DNA from: Siphonodentalium dalli | Lineage: Eukaryota > Mollusca > Scaphopoda > Gadilida > Siphonodentaliidae | DNA length: 64,000 nt | Direction: 5' to 3' | Assembly: GCA_032622095.1 (NCBI GenBank) | Contig: CP136063.1 | Location: forward strand, 280,357,426 to 280,421,425 | Shown: positions 20,114-33,169 of the stretch, in pieces | Position numbering within the stretch: the first letter of the stretch is position 1 | Layout: each line of letters starts with the position of its first letter | Notes under the pieces: model-generated | The model's input: only the letters and a program-made list of their open reading frames with translations | What the model was told of the DNA's origin: nothing | Database searches by the model: none | Translations under genes and position numbers: made by a program

Positions 20114-22290
20114 CTAAAAAGAGTTAGCATACGGTATATATCAGTAACAGGGGTTGGTAACGCCCTCTGCTGCCCCTCCACACCCCATGCATATACACCA
20201 CTGATCATACCTATCTTTCTGCACAATAAATAGACATATTATTATCAGCTGTGTGTGAAAGGAAGTCGGAGGGACATCGAAATGTGTTATTTATTGCCTA
20301 TCGTGGACATGTTATATACTCTGTTACTGTCTAGAATGCGGAATCTTACAGTGCCTAGATGCATGCCAGGATTCTGACTTTCAATGCACGTGGTTAAAGG
20401 AAATACACAATAACCCCATCCACAATAATGATTTATTAACTATATATTTTACGTACAACATTCATGTAAAATGCAAAATCGTATGTTCCATCACATGGAA
20501 ACAAAAACACAGACATCTAATTAAAGACTAATTCGATTTGACACCCAACTGAAGTCCGCGTGGAAGTTTATGGACAAATTTTTGTTGCAACAAATACATC
20601 TGGTCATTCATAGAAGGGTTCTTTCATGAGCGGCATCCGATTTCTCAAAACACGGGGTAGGGTAGTTGAAACGCTAAAATCTAATAAATTCAAAGACTAT
20701 TTTGGAACAAGGTAACCCGGGCCCGTACAGGCAGGACATATTCCCCGTCCCGAGTTGGCCATATATACATACGAAATTTCACGTCGATATCACCGCTGAT
20801 GACCGAGATATCGCCCAAGGTCATTTGTGGGTACCAGTTTCAAGGTCAAGGTCACCTCAGGCGGACAAACTGACCCGACGAAAATCTCCCCCCCCGTCCC
20901 TTGGAAGCCCTAAGTACGAAATTTCGTCTCGATGTTTTTAAGATGCGCGTATGTTAACATTAAATTTGTTATTATAAGTCTTCACACGACATGGATAAGT
21001 TCATATATCAACTTAACAATCGTTTTTCACAGACATTAGTTCAGGACAAACATAATTATGTTACATTGAACGATCGGCCCAACATCGAAATAGCGTACGA
21101 TGATAATATAGTATGTTTGCGCTCTTGCCTATATCGCGACGTTCCGTAAACTTTGAGGTTTTTTATAATAACTAATAGATTGTCATGATACTGAAGCATT
21201 TGGGGAATGATATATACATGGCAGCTTATACCTACACATTCCATATACAATTCCTTAATTTTGGTGTGTTTCATATTCTTGAATACACGACGGTGGTGAA
21301 TTAGTCTGCACTTTAACACATATTTGTGTGTATTTTACGATTAGCCGACGAACGTGCTATAACGTTGTCGGCTCCACGTATTCAATACGTTGATATTGTA
21401 AACAAACTTTTCTCAAGTGTCGTTTTGGTCCAATTATAACTCCGAATAATAGCTAAGATGTATTTAGATAGAATTATCGAAAGAATTTGACCGATTAGTG
21501 CGCATTTTAAGAGAATCGAGTGGAGAAAACTTGGTAACTATAAACGCGAATTCTGCCATCACATGTTTCTGTATGGTGCAGGCGAAGTAACTCTAAAATT
21601 TCGGCAAGTATTTAACCCATCAATCCCCATTACGGTGGCAGTTGAAGGGTGAATGCGTGATCGCAAGGGCTCGCGAATGGTCAGATGCCACGTGGTTTTT
21701 ACCCTTAGATAGGAAGTTTGGGCTCAATCGGTCGATCCGTTTTCGAGTCTATAAAGGACATACACACACACACATATATATATAGGGAAGTCTTAAATTA
21801 TATAGTAGATATTTGCAATATTATATACCATTTAAAAGAGGAAGCTCCAAAACAGTGTATTTTCAACTTATTCGATGCAATAAACTATAACAAAAAATAA
21901 TCGGGGACTCGAAAATTAAATGGGCCTTTAATTCTCTCTTCTTTCATTTAACAAGTCCACAAATTCGACTGAAAACGATAGAAAGACAGACTGGCACAGC
22001 TCATTTCTAGTCATCCAATTTGTTTAGGGGTGGCAACAAGCGGTCTATGAACTCGTCAACGTGTATTTAATAAATAAAGGTGCTAATACCTTCCCTACTT
22101 ATTTTCCCAGAGAATTATTATAAATTACTTTGTTTCTCCATCCATTGAACTAAATTTGAATAATCTTACTCGCGCAAGAAATGGTTCCACTTATTAATAG
22201 TAGCATGAGTTTTGTCTTCTGTGAAAATTGGGTCTTAAGATTGAATATAAGAGAATCTGGACCCATATTCATATTGGGTGTTGCTTTTTA
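20114..22290. other. No gene seen; dispersed repeats
   Basis: 20700-20940 resembles a repeat containing GTACGAAATTTC twice. 21380-21545 is the inverted relative of 7105-7270. 21765-21785 is a CA/TA microsatellite. Upstream exons of the pseudogene family would be expected here but none are recognised. Confidence 0.4.
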
Positions 22291-22309
22291 GCTCAACTGT
22301 ACTTGTAAA

Positions 22310-22700
22310 GTCATTTTGGGGTCATTCGGTAAAAAAAAACATGGCCGCCAGCAGCCATCTTGGATTTTACACTTTGCATGTCTAAATCTACAGGTCGTAC
22401 CTTTGGTCGGATCATCAATTCATCATGAAATTTGTCATGGATGTTAACAATGACATGTAGATGGGAACGAGTCATTTTGGGGTCAGTGGGCCATAAAACA
22501 TGGCCACCGGCAGCCATTATTGGATTTTACTCTTTGCATGACTAAATCCTTTGGCACGGCTACAGGTCGTACCTTTGGTCGGATCATTATGAAATTTGTC
22601 ATGGCTGTTGACATTGACATGTAAATCGGAATGAGTGTGTGGAGACGTCCGTCAACAATTTCTATTAGCACAGGCTACAGGTAGTACCTTTGGTCGGGTT
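22310..22700. repeat. ATGGCCGCC dispersed repeat, interrupted by the 4-kb element
   Basis: It contains repeated GTCATTTTGGGGTCA, CATGGCCGCCAGC, CATCTTGGATTTTAC, TCGTACCTTTGGTCGGATCA and GACATGTAGATGGGAACGAG phrases. The same repeat resumes at 26708, on the other side of the large element. Confidence 0.7.
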
Positions 22701-23070
22701 ATTAGAGACCTTTCGCAAAACTCACGTTTACGATTACGGATACGGATAGGGTACTACGTCACCAACATTTGTGTACTTTCTTATCGTTGTCGTATTTTAC
22801 TATCCGCAATAACGGTTACGATTTTATGGTTTCTAATAAGCTCAAATAACACCTGAAATTTATTTTCTGCAATATATCACTTTACTCCGTTCGAGACTGT
22901 ATATGTATATCATGTAAACCATCCAATTGTATTGAGCTACGACCTCGGTGTGCTGTTTAGATTGGCAATCACTGTACTTCGTCGTCGTGAATCTCGAGCT
23001 TCCCGCGAAATAAGATCGCTATTCACAACGGATAGTAATCGCTGGCTGCGACACAACACTTTGCAGTAAT

Positions 23071-24824
23071 AGAGACCTTTCCAAGTTTCGCAAAACTCAC
23101 GTTTACGATTACGAATACGGATAGGGTACCACGTCACCAATCTTTGTGTACTTTCTAATCGTTCTCGTATTTTGCTATCCGTAATAACGTTTACGATTTC
23201 ATTGTTTCTAATAAGCTCAAATAACACCTGAAATTTATTTTCTGCAATATATCACTTTACTCCGTTCGAGACTGTATATGTATATCATGTAAACAATACA
23301 GTTGTATTGAGCTACGACATCGATATGCTGTTTAGATTGTCAATCACTGTACTCGTCGTCGTGAATCACGAGCTTCCCGTGAAATAAGATCGCTATTCAC
23401 AACGGATAGCCATCGCTGGCTGCGACACAAAACTGTACAGTAAGAGGAGTGCGCTATGAAACCAGTCGCTAAAAATACAGTATATAGTGTGCGATGCATG
23501 AGGAGTTTTGAGTGATTATTATGTGCAAGATAGTACACAATATATAGTGAAATTCAACAATTATTTAATTCAACAACCCATGGTGGTGTCCTAACGTGTG
23601 CTGTTATAAAATGCCTCAGGAGAGCCTAAAGAATGGCATAACCCTATTAATGAATAGTGAAAGATTTTGTGTTCTCTTCCCCTTTCCCGAATTGAATAGT
23701 TCATTCAATTTAATAATATTCGGTTTTCGGTAGAAGTTGGGTTTTAAATATCTCTTTCGTAGAGTCTGTAATGCAGGCCATTTTAAAATTACATGGCATT
23801 CATAACCGAGTTCTAAGTTACATAAAATAATCTTTCTGTCTGAGTAATCTGAACCTACCCTTGATCCCGATTCAATTGGTAAGTAGTGATTTCTGCGCCT
23901 GAACCGTAACTAAAAGAATATTTGGCCAACCCACCGACATCACCAGAGCTCAGCAGTCTCTGTCAGGTTTGTTCTTTGCATTTATTTTTACTTTAAAAAA
24001 CACGCACAAATGGGGCATTTAAAGGTATTCAATCCAATAAGATGTCCCCATATCATCAGATTCCAACAACAATTTTTTTTTGAAATGCCGCTTCTGTTAC
24101 CAGAATTAATGCTAACCACAGTCAACTATATTATAAAATTGCCCAAAACCTGTTATTTATCAACATTTTGTTCAACGAAATTTTGCCGGTTTGTCAAATA
24201 TCTGACAAAAAAGCAACTTGATGCACATCGCTTCTACCGTGCACTGTCGACTTTCTTTCGATTTGGTAGTAACAAATCAGAAGTGATGCACATCAGCGAG
24301 CTCACCAACCTTATGTCGGATTTTGTAAACCCAAAAAGGTGAAGCCGAAATCGTATTGAAATCAAATCGCGGACTTGAAGGGGCTTGAACGATGGCGTCG
24401 TGGTTGATGTGAGGTCCAAATTCAGGAACCACTCTTCCCCATCAGCATAACGTCTATCTGGTCATCCATGCTAACAACGAACTGAATTTCCACCACATAT
24501 GACCTGGCATTTATACCTGTATTGCCACAATATATCACGATAATCCCGGGTCGTACGTTGTGACTTGTCGAATTATTGACAATATTAACATGTCATGATT
24601 ATCGCATTGTTGCAAATGCGACGATAAGTGAAGTATTAAGGGACTGTATACCAAACACACGCTTTGGGTTGTAAAAGTGGTACGAAATAATGATCGTACG
24701 TGCTCGTCAAAACTCTTACGCGTAATCGTTTTGCGAAAGGACTTTTTGGCCATACGGATAGACTTACGTCTACGAATAGCTATCCGTATTCGTAATCGTA
24801 AACGTGAGGATGCGAAAGGTCTCT
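23071..24824. mobile_element. 1.75-kb TIR element B nested in element A
   Basis: AGAGACC at 23071 and GGTCTCT ending 24824 are flanked by AAT (23068-23070 and 24825-24827). The first 350 bp duplicate element A's left part (CGTTTACGATTACG, GCTCAAATAACACCTG, CGCTGGCTGCGACACAA), and the right end matches A's right end. It is therefore a copy of A's own family inserted into A. Confidence 0.75.
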
Positions 24825-25201
24825 AATATATAGAAGTGCACTATGAAACCAGTCGCCAAAAATACACGACTGACATGGATTTGGTGGTATTAAAAGAATA
24901 TTTGGCACACCCCACCGACATCACCGTGTCGACTTTGTTTCGATTTGATAGGACCAAATCAGAAGTGATGCACATCAGCGAGCATAGCAACCTTATGTCT
25001 GATTTCCTAAACCCAAAGAGGTGATAGGCCTGGATAGGATAGGATAGGATATTTTATTTCTAATACACATACACAGAGATGTGGCGACGGGTGTTGGGGG
25101 GGGGGGGGGGTTGGGTGTCTCACCCTCCAACTTTGGTCAAAATTTTCAACAGTTGGAAATTTCATACCTGAGAATGCACTTCTTACAAGGTCAAGTCAAA
25201 T

Positions 25202-25277
25202 ATTTTTAGACCAATTAATTCTCTGATATATGTGAGGCTCACTATATGAGACTCGCATAAATAGGATGATGCATTGG
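25202..25277. repeat. Degenerate hairpin-family copy
   Basis: AATTAATTCTCTGATATATG and GCATTGGCACAGGGTT are recognisable, with diverged arms. It lies between a fragment and a full copy of the GACGTGGC repeat. Confidence 0.5.
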
Positions 25278-25319
25278 CACAGGGTTATCGCGAAAATTCT
25301 GGAAGTTCCAGACATGAAC

Positions 25320-26123
25320 AGAGACGTGGCGACAGGGAGGAGGTTTGGTGGCTTACCCCCCCCCCCCCAACTTTGGTCAAAATTTTCAACAGTTGGAAAT
25401 TTCAGACTTGCCAAAATATTAGTTGGAAATTTCACACCAACAATAGGTTGAAAATGTTCTTGTAGTTTGATTTTCAAACAACTTATTGTGGGGAATTTAT
25501 TGTTTTTGGACCAATATTTGCATATTTTCCTTCTTTTGATAAAAATTTTGGACTGAAATGGCCATCAGTTAGAAATTTTCCAACCTTAGGGGTGTCAGGT
25601 TGGAAATTTCCAACACTTGGAAAGCTTGTGTCCTGGTCCCTCCCCGTGGCCAGCCAAAAACTTCTAGTTAATTTAAGAAAATAATATTGTCCTACATTTG
25701 GTAAAAATTGTCACTGGAATTGTCATCAGTTGGAAATTTCCAACTCTATGAATGCTTGAGGCTAGTCTAGATACCAGGATTTTGCGATTTTCTTGATCAC
25801 GTTTAAAAAAATAATTTCGCCCGGTGTGTCCTGGTCCCTCCCCGTGGCCAATAAAAAACTGCTAATGAGTTTAAGAAAACAATATTTTACTACATTTGGT
25901 CAAAATCGTTGACTGAAAATTTCCAAACTAAGGGAGAGTATGAGGTTTGAAATTTCCAACACTAGGAAAGCTTGAGGTCAGTCTATGCTAGGATTTTGCG
26001 ATTTTCTTGTTTAGTTTTCACAATTTTCTCACACCGGACCTAACAACCATGGTCGACCCGGTGGGTCCTGGTCTATTGCCCGTAGTCGTGTGCACACCCC
26101 AACGGAAACCCTCTAGCCACGTC
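25320..26123. mobile_element. 1-kb GACGTGGC-ended repeat, inverted shorter copy
   Basis: This is the reverse complement of the other copies, starting AGAGACGTGGCGAC and ending CTCTAGCCACGTCC. A fragment of the same end also lies at 25075-25170. It interrupts the large element at 22704-26707. Confidence 0.65.
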
Positions 26124-26710
26124 CTTGCACATACATATTACATAATAATGATGACAATTATGGATAATTCTGTCGTAAATTGTGGGGGATGGCATATTAT
26201 GGCAAGACTGACTTCCTGCCGAAATCGCATTGAAATGAAATTGCGGACTGAAAGGGTCTTGAAGTGGTGGCGTCGTGGTTGATGTGAGGTCCAAATTTAG
26301 GAACCCCTCTTCCCCCATCAGCATAACGTCTATCAGGTCGTTCATGATAACAACGAACTGAATTTCCACCACATATGACCTGGCATTTATACCTGTATTG
26401 CCATAATATATCACGAGAATCCCGGGTCGTACGTTGTGACTGGTCGAATTATTGACAATATAAACAAGTCATGATTATCGCATTGTTGCAAATGAGACGA
26501 TAAGTGAAGTATTAAGGGACTGTATAGTGTATACCAAACACACGCTTTGAGTTGTAAAAATGGTACGAAATAATGATGGTACGTGTTCGTCAAAACCCTT
26601 ATGCGTAGTCGTTTTGCGAAAGGACTTTTTGGCCATACGGATAGACTTACGACTACGAATAGCTATCCGTATTCGTAATCGTAAACGTGAGGATGCGAAA
26701 GGTCTCTATT

Positions 26711-26960
26711 ATGAAATTTGTCATGGCTGTTGATATTGACATGTAGATGGGAACGAGTCATTTTGGGGTCATTCGGCCAAAACAAAAATGGTTACCCAGT
26801 GAAGTATCCAGGGATTTTTGGGGGACACCTGTTTTTGGGCAATGATATGCCAAAGGCATACTGGTATCTCAAAGACATGAGTGAGGGAGGTGAGGGAGGG
26901 AGTATCTGCTGATGGTGTGTTGGGGGCGGTCTTCCCTGGAATTTTTAAAAAATCCAATGC
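26711..26960. repeat. ATGGCCGCC repeat, right flank of element A
   Basis: ATGAAATTTGTCATGGCTGT and the GACATGTAGATGGGAACGAG phrase continue the repeat broken at 22700. It then fades into sequence with no recognised feature. Confidence 0.6.
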
Positions 26961-27562
26961 ATTGAGAGCTAATCTAGAGATCTTGGGGTCAGTATTTTGA
27001 ATTTGCTGAGAGTTCACTTTGATCAATTTTCTGAAGCATAACTTTGGAATTATTTTTAATATGTATATATGTATGGATTGGAAATGCTTATAAGTTATTG
27101 TCAGATATCTTTTTGTTCAATGGATTATGCTTATACTGCTTGAAATGAGACCATTGTCACTGTAATTCATATACAATGTAATAGGCTACTTTCTAAAATT
27201 CAAGTGAGAGACAGATTCATAATATACTAGTAGTACAGAAATAATGTCTATTAAGTTACATGTAGTAATTACTAGTAGTAATAATCTCTATGTTAATTAT
27301 TCATTTGGTATTATGAGATCCCACATGATAGCCACGTATACTTGATCAAATTGCCACTGTTTCTCTACTGTATGGTGTAATTTCACTTTAATTTGTTTGA
27401 AATACTGAAGGCTTAACTCAAACTATTTGAAGTTTTCACAGATGAAAGCTAGATAAAGCCAAACATACTTTACAGTACTATTCCAACTGTTAAACTTAAG
27501 TTAATTTTTTTTGTAAACTTACATGTCTTATATCAATATATATAAATATATACATGTATAGA
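26960..27562. other. No gene seen
   Basis: AT-rich sequence lacking long frames or repeat boundaries. Confidence 0.45.
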
Positions 27563-27707
27563 GGATCTCACATGAGTTTCTATTTATACGGAATTTATCA
27601 ACCGAGTTCACTAAATTCGATTTGAGCCGAGGTTTACCGAGGCTCAAATAGAATTTAGTGGACGAGATTGATAAATTATGTATACAATAGGATGAGTGTG
27701 AGATACC
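27563..27707. mobile_element. Palindromic MITE, GGATCTCAC/GTGAGATACC ends
   Basis: The left arm (ATCTCACATGAG, ATTTATCAACCGAG, CACTAAATTC) is mirrored by the right arm (GAATTTAGTGGACGAG, TTGATAAATTATG, GTGTGAGAT) around CTCGGTAAACC. About 57-bp arms are followed by a central hairpin. Confidence 0.65.
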
Positions 27708-27999
27708 TTTTATCACATGATCAAATAAATTCGAAGCAACGCGAAATATTCATCGAAAACAACGATCATAAACTGCAGCGATCACAATTAAGTCATTTGA
27801 AGAACGGTGTGACGTCATCGCACACGCTGACATGTCTCTAACCGATAATTATGAAACTGCTTTTATGGGCAAGTTATGTGATAAATCTTGTTATGAAATG
27901 AATTAGGACCTGAATTGAAAAAAAAAATTTTGTTTGTTTGTTAATTATTTTTTTTTGGGCGCCCAAACCGGTAAACGGTATGAAAAACGGCCTGGATAT

Positions 28000-28940
28000 G
28001 TCCCTGCTACCAACGGCCATCTTGGATTTCAAAATGCAATCGAATAGCACGGGCTACAGGCCGTACTGTTTGTCTGATCATCATGAAATGTGTGATATAT
28101 GTTAATATTGGCATGTAGATGGGAACGAGTCATTTTGGCGTCATTTGACCAAAATAACATGGCCGCCAGCAGCCATCTTGGATTTAACTTATTGCATGAC
28201 TAAATCCTTTGGCACGGGCTACAGGTCGTACCTTTGGTCGGGTCTTCATGAAATTTTTCATGTATGTTAACAATGACATGTAGATGGGAACGAGTCATTT
28301 TGGGGTCAGTCGGCGATAAAACATGGATTTCAAAATTCAATCCATTAATTAGCACGGACTATAGGCCAGAGTGTTCATCTGATCATCATGAAATTGTCGT
28401 GTAAGTTAATATTGACATGTAGATGGGAACGAGTCATTTTGAGGTCATTCTGCCATAAAACATGGCCGCCGACAGCCGTCTTGTGTTTTACTCTTTGCAT
28501 GACTAAATCCTTTGGCATGGGCTAAAAGTCGTAACTTTAGTCGGATCATTATCAAATTTGTCATGTATGTTAACAATGACATGTAGATCGGAATGAGTCA
28601 TTTTGAGGTCATTCGGCTATAAAACATGGCCGCCGGCAGTCATCTTGGGTTTTACTTTTTGCATGACTAAATCCTTTGGCATGGGCTAAAAGTCGTACCT
28701 TCTGTCGGATCATTATGAAAGTTGTCATGGCTGTTGACATTGACATGTAGATCGGAATGCGTCATTTTTGGGGTCATTAGGCAAAAAAAACATGCCGCCA
28801 ATGGCCATCTTGGATTTCAAAATGCAATCCATTAGCACGGGCGACAGGCCGGAGTGTTCGTCTGATCATCATGAAATTTGTGATTCGGCAAAAAAAAACA
28901 TGGCTGCCAGTAGCCATATTGGATTTCAAAATTCAAGTTA
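28000..28940 (+). repeat. ATGGCCGCC repeats, plus-orientation cluster
   Basis: About five diverged units carry CATGGCCGCC, CATCTTGGATTT, GACTAAATCCTTTGGCA, CGTACCTTTGGTCGGATCAT and CATGTAGATGGGAACGAG. The units alternate between two subtypes. No coding capacity. Confidence 0.7.
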
Positions 28941-28989
28941 TTGTCCATTCATTGCTCACCACAAAAATTTTACTTCTTCACAAAGTTGA

Positions 28990-29630
28990 GCTACAGTGTC
29001 ATGGACACTTTCATTTAAAATCTCAGACAGCTAGGTTTTCTTAGTAACATGCTTGGTTCTATTTATTGTTCTCCCTGGCCCAACAGTAATATTTCATACC
29101 CCTGAAGCAATACAGACAATTCATTGAGGGATGAGATATACCCTTTTAATGGTAGCCCTTGTTCACCTGGTGCCATATCTATGTCTCCCTGGCACCACTA
29201 TTTTGGAATTATTGAGGAAATTAGTTCTGATTCTTTGAATGCATCATTTCTTTGTCAAAATATGTACATGATAAACAACTACCGGTAGAGCTGCAAATAT
29301 TTCACTTATATTCACTTAATTAAAAGTGTTTTAAAACTTATATAAAGTTTCAATCAAAACGTAATAATGTTCTAAAAATAGCCACATATTCTGTCCCGGT
29401 TCACTACGTTCATAGAAAATGATTGGGGAAAACATCTTATGTTTAGCATCAATCGCTGAATTTCCTTTATTGGCAGAAAATAATAATGCACCTGATTAAT
29501 TATTGGCACAATTCCATTGTCCCAAAGAGTGTCCCCTGTGAAAATTTAGATAGGAACATTTACTCTTAGTTCCTATCCGGGGTGGCACCAGGGGAGGGGG
29601 GCTAAAGCCCCTGTTTGGGAAGGATGGCCC
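28990..29630. other. No gene seen
   Basis: Unique-looking AT-rich sequence between the two repeat clusters, ending at a C tract of about 28 nt (29630-29656). Confidence 0.4.
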
Positions 29631-29659
29631 CACCCCCCCCCCCCCCCCCCCCCCCCATC

Positions 29660-30420
29660 GGGGGAGATCTGCAATGGTCAGCCTGGTAGCTATAGCACCA
29701 TGTCGAAGCACCATAGATCTCGCTGAAGTCATCAATATATGTGAAAATAAGCCTATTTCGTAGTATTTACAGACCCTGATATAATAAACATGATCAAATA
29801 CTCATTTCTGACAAAAATACTGTCTAAATATATATAATTTGTTTGTGTATGGCCAATGACCCCTACTAGGCAGACTAAATAGTGTATGACACCTTTAGTT
29901 TCTGTTCTAAAAAAAAAGTATCCCCTGAAAAAGTGGCTTCATTGGGGGCATCAGCTTTTCTGAAAAAAAATAACAAGGACCCTAAATCCGATACTAAATT
30001 TCAGAACAATCCAACCAGTGTCCCCTGAAATGGTACACGGCAAACTCTAGATATTTATTTGTTAATTTTGAACTTGTTTTATATAAGAAATCATCGGAAA
30101 AATGTTCATATTATATTTTCATATAAGAAATCAATATTCCATATTTGAGAGTATTTCGAGCTGATAAACTCATATACCAAATTTGATTCAGATATGATCA
30201 CACAAACTAAATTTATCATCCGGAAACCAGATTTTGACAGGATTCTAAGTTGTAAAAGGCCCATAACTCTCACAATGAAAGTGTCAATGACACTGTAGCT
30301 CAACTTGGAAAGGGAATAATTTAATGTGTTCCTGTCGATGGAGTGATTAGGAATGTGGAAAGTTGAATGTCTAATTTACTAGTTTATCAACATGAAGAGA
30401 TATATATATACATGTATATA
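29660..30420. other. No gene seen; part of a dispersed repeat
   Basis: TGATAAACTCATA, TTTGATTCAGATATGATCA and TTATCATCCGGAAACCAGA near 30160-30235 recur at 31720-31800 and, more weakly, 31890-31950. This is a dispersed repeat rather than a gene. Confidence 0.45.
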
Positions 30421-30429
30421 AAAGTAAAA

Positions 30430-31620
30430 TCTAAGATGGTTGCTGGCGGCTATGTTTTCCAACAATTCAAAAACATTTGATAGCTTTAGTCATGCAAAGA
30501 GTAGAATCCAAGATGGCTGCTGGCAGCCATGTTTTAATTCCGAATAACACCAAAATGACTCGTTCCCATCTACATGTCAAAAGTCAAGACAAATTTCATA
30601 ATGATCTGACCAAAGGTACGACCTGTAGCCCATGCCAAAGGATTTAGTCATGCAAAGAATAAAATCCTAGATGGCTGCTGGCGGCCATGTTTTTGGCCGA
30701 ATGACCCCAAAATTACTTGTTCCCATCTACATGTCAATATTAACATCCATGACAAATTGTATGATGATCAGATGAACAGTATGACCTGTAGCCCGTGCTA
30801 ATGGATTGAATTTTGAAATCCAAGATGGCCGCTGTCGGCCATGTTTTTTGTCCGAATGACCCCAAAATGACTCGTTCCCATCTATATTCCAATTTCAACA
30901 TCCATGACAAATTTTATGATGATCAGACTAAAGGTACGACCTGTAGCCCGTGCTAAAGAATTTAGTCATACAAAGAGTAAAATCCAAGATAGCTGCTGGC
31001 GGCCATGTTTTTTGGCCGAATGACCCCAAAATTACTCGTTCCCATCTACATGTCAAAATTAACATCCATGACATATTTTATGATCATCAGGCGAAGAGTA
31101 CGACCTGTGGCCCGTGCTAATGGATTAAATTTAGAAATCAAACATGTCCGCTGGCGGCCATATTTTTTGTCCTAATGACCCCAAAATGACTCGTTCCCAT
31201 CTACATTCCAATTTCAACAGCCATGACAAATTTCATGATGATCAGACTAAAGGTATGACCTGTAGCCCGTGCTAAAGGATTTAGTCATACAAAGAGTAAA
31301 ATCTAAGATGGCTGCCGGCGGCCATGTTTTTTGGCCGAATGACCCCAAAATTACTCGTTCCCATCTACATGTCAATATTAACATCCATGACAAATTTCAT
31401 GACAATAAGACGAACAGTACGGCCTGTAGCCCGTGCTAATGGATTGAATTTTGAAATCCAAGATGGCCGCTGGCGGCCATGTTTCTTTTCCGAATGACCC
31501 CAAAATGACTCGTTCCCATCTACATGTCAATGTCAACATCCATGACAAATTTCATAATAATCGGACCAAAGGTACGAACTGTAGCCCGTGCTAAAGGAAA
31601 TTGTTGACGAATCACGCACA
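30430..31620 (-). repeat. ATGGCCGCC repeats, minus-orientation cluster
   Basis: About six units with reverse-complement phrases: ATCCAAGATGGC, GCCGAATGACCCCAAAAT, ACTCGTTCCCATCTACATG, GGTACGACCTGTAGCC and GCAAAGAGTAAAATCC. Together with 28000-28940 they form a large interrupted inverted pair. Confidence 0.7.
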
Positions 31621-31639
31621 CACGCACGACGGATACCAA

Positions 31640-32035
31640 GCCATGGCAATAGCTCAAACTTTACAAAGTAAAGTTGAGCTAAAAATGGGCAGAGCAAACC
31701 CATATTTGAAACTAACCTCTATTTTGGGCTGATAAACTATCATACTAAATTTGATTCAGATATGATCACACAAACTAAAGTTATCATCTGGAAACCAGAA
31801 ATTGACAGGATTCTAAGTCGAAAAGGACCACAACTCTCGCAAAAATGGGCGGAGCGAACCCATATTCGAACTTGACCTGTATATAGGGCTGATAAACTCA
31901 CCTATGAAATTAGCTTTTGATCTAATAACCGAAACTAAAGTTATCATCCGGAAACCATTTCCAGATGCACACACGGACGGACGGACACCGGCTATTTTAA
32001 TAGTCCCCCTAATTTTTTTTCGGGGGGACAATTAG
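31640..32035. repeat. Dispersed repeat ending in ACGGACGGACGGACA
   Basis: Two units share GGGCTGATAAACT, TTATCATC.GGAAACCA and AATGGGC.GAGC.AACCCATAT. The end (CACACGGACGGACGGACACC) is of a style common in mollusc repeats. Confidence 0.55.
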
Positions 32036-32068
32036 CCTCTAAAACTATCCTGAAATGTTGTATCAGCG

Positions 32069-32325
32069 AGATCACCAAGTCGCTACTATATTGGATCCAT
32101 CCAGCCCCGTTTCGCGCATTCAGTTCTACAGGTCAATGTTCTGGAGTAGCATTCCATATACATGTGTATGGAGCTTTTGAATATTCATGAATTTCATTCC
32201 ATATATGGAATTTATGAATATTCAAAACTCCATATATGGAATGCTACTCCATAACTTTGACCTGTAGCACTTAAAACTGCGGAATGGGGCTGGATGGATC
32301 CAATATGGTAGCGACTCAGTGATCT
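32069..32325. mobile_element. Palindromic MITE, AGATCACCAAGTCGCTAC ends
   Basis: Near-perfect arms include TTGGATCCATCCAGCCCC, ACAGGTCAATGTT, GGAGTAGCATTCCATATA and GAATATTCATGAAT. The full 257 bp can fold as one hairpin. Confidence 0.7.
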
Positions 32326-32370
32326 AGCTTATTATACCAGGGAAATCAAAATAAAATTAATATTATAACA

Positions 32371-32545
32371 ATAACATGATTTTTGAGGGCGTTATGGTTT
32401 ATTAACGGCCCGGCTGGAATGATTAACAGCCCAAGGGCCTATTAGCGGCCCGAGACGAAGTCGAGGGACGCTAATAGGCCCGAGGGCTGTTAATCATTCC
32501 AGAGGGCCGTTAATAAACCATAATGCCCGATGAAATCATGTTATT
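32371..32545. mobile_element. Palindromic MITE, ATAACATGAT ends
   Basis: Arms read AACATGATTTT, GGGC-TTATGGTTTATTAACG, GGAATGATTAACAGCCC and CTATTAGCGGCCCGAG, mirrored on the right to AAATCATGTTAT. It is GC-rich in the centre. Confidence 0.7.
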
Positions 32546-32949
32546 ACTATTATTACCACAGTTTTGGACATTTGACCCATTTGAGGATTTAGTGGAATAA
32601 TGAAGTAGATTAAGAGAGAAATATTTTCAAGAACATTTAAATTTGATATCATTTGACTTGTCAGCTGACACGGACTGACAGAGTCTCAAAAATAGGACAG
32701 GGGAAAAACCAGCATTGGAGACGAGTAACAACCAATGAGAGGTTGACAGCTAAAATTATCAATGCATACTTATGCTTGATACAATAATTCAATCATATAG
32801 CGTGAATTCCAATCATAAAACCACTATAGTGTGATTATTGTCGAGAAAATCGGATGCATCTTCCCATTATTTTCTTGAAATAAACACGCCAGATCGGAAG
32901 TTGAAGGGACGTAACTCTCGCGATAATAAACGAGATCTATAGTTTCCAG

Positions 32950-32996
32950 GCGGCGGGCCGATAATGAACTAGGCTTCTCATTATCGGCCCGCGGTT
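32950..32996. repeat. Short GC-rich palindrome
   Basis: GCGGGCCGATAATGA and TCATTATCGGCCCGC flank an 11-bp loop. It is the third palindrome within 1 kb. Confidence 0.5.
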
Positions 32997-33169
32997 TTGG
33001 TAACAATACGCTATTTGGAATGCCCCGAAAAACATTATCAATGGCCTAGAGAACGCCCTATAAAGTGGTAATATTAATTGATTGAAGCAGTTCAGAACAG
33101 GTGTCTTCGATTCATACATATTATAGCCCAGAAACTATATATAAATAGCTTGTTATGAAGAGATCATCT

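Larger units (their letters stand above)
22704..26707. mobile_element. 4-kb TIR element A (AGAGACC ends, 3-bp TSD)
   Basis: AGAGACCTTTCGCA at 22704 is mirrored by TGCGAAAGGTCTCT ending 26707, with inner TIR ACGTTTACGATTACG / CGTAATCGTAAACGT. ATT flanks both sides (22701-22703 and 26708-26710), and the host repeat continues across. It contains a second family member (23071-24824) and a GACGTGGC repeat. A conserved frame ending KSEVMHIS...NLMSDF.NPKR occurs in both family members (about 24270-24340 and 24960-25022); the product is unknown. Superfamily not assigned. Confidence 0.75.
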
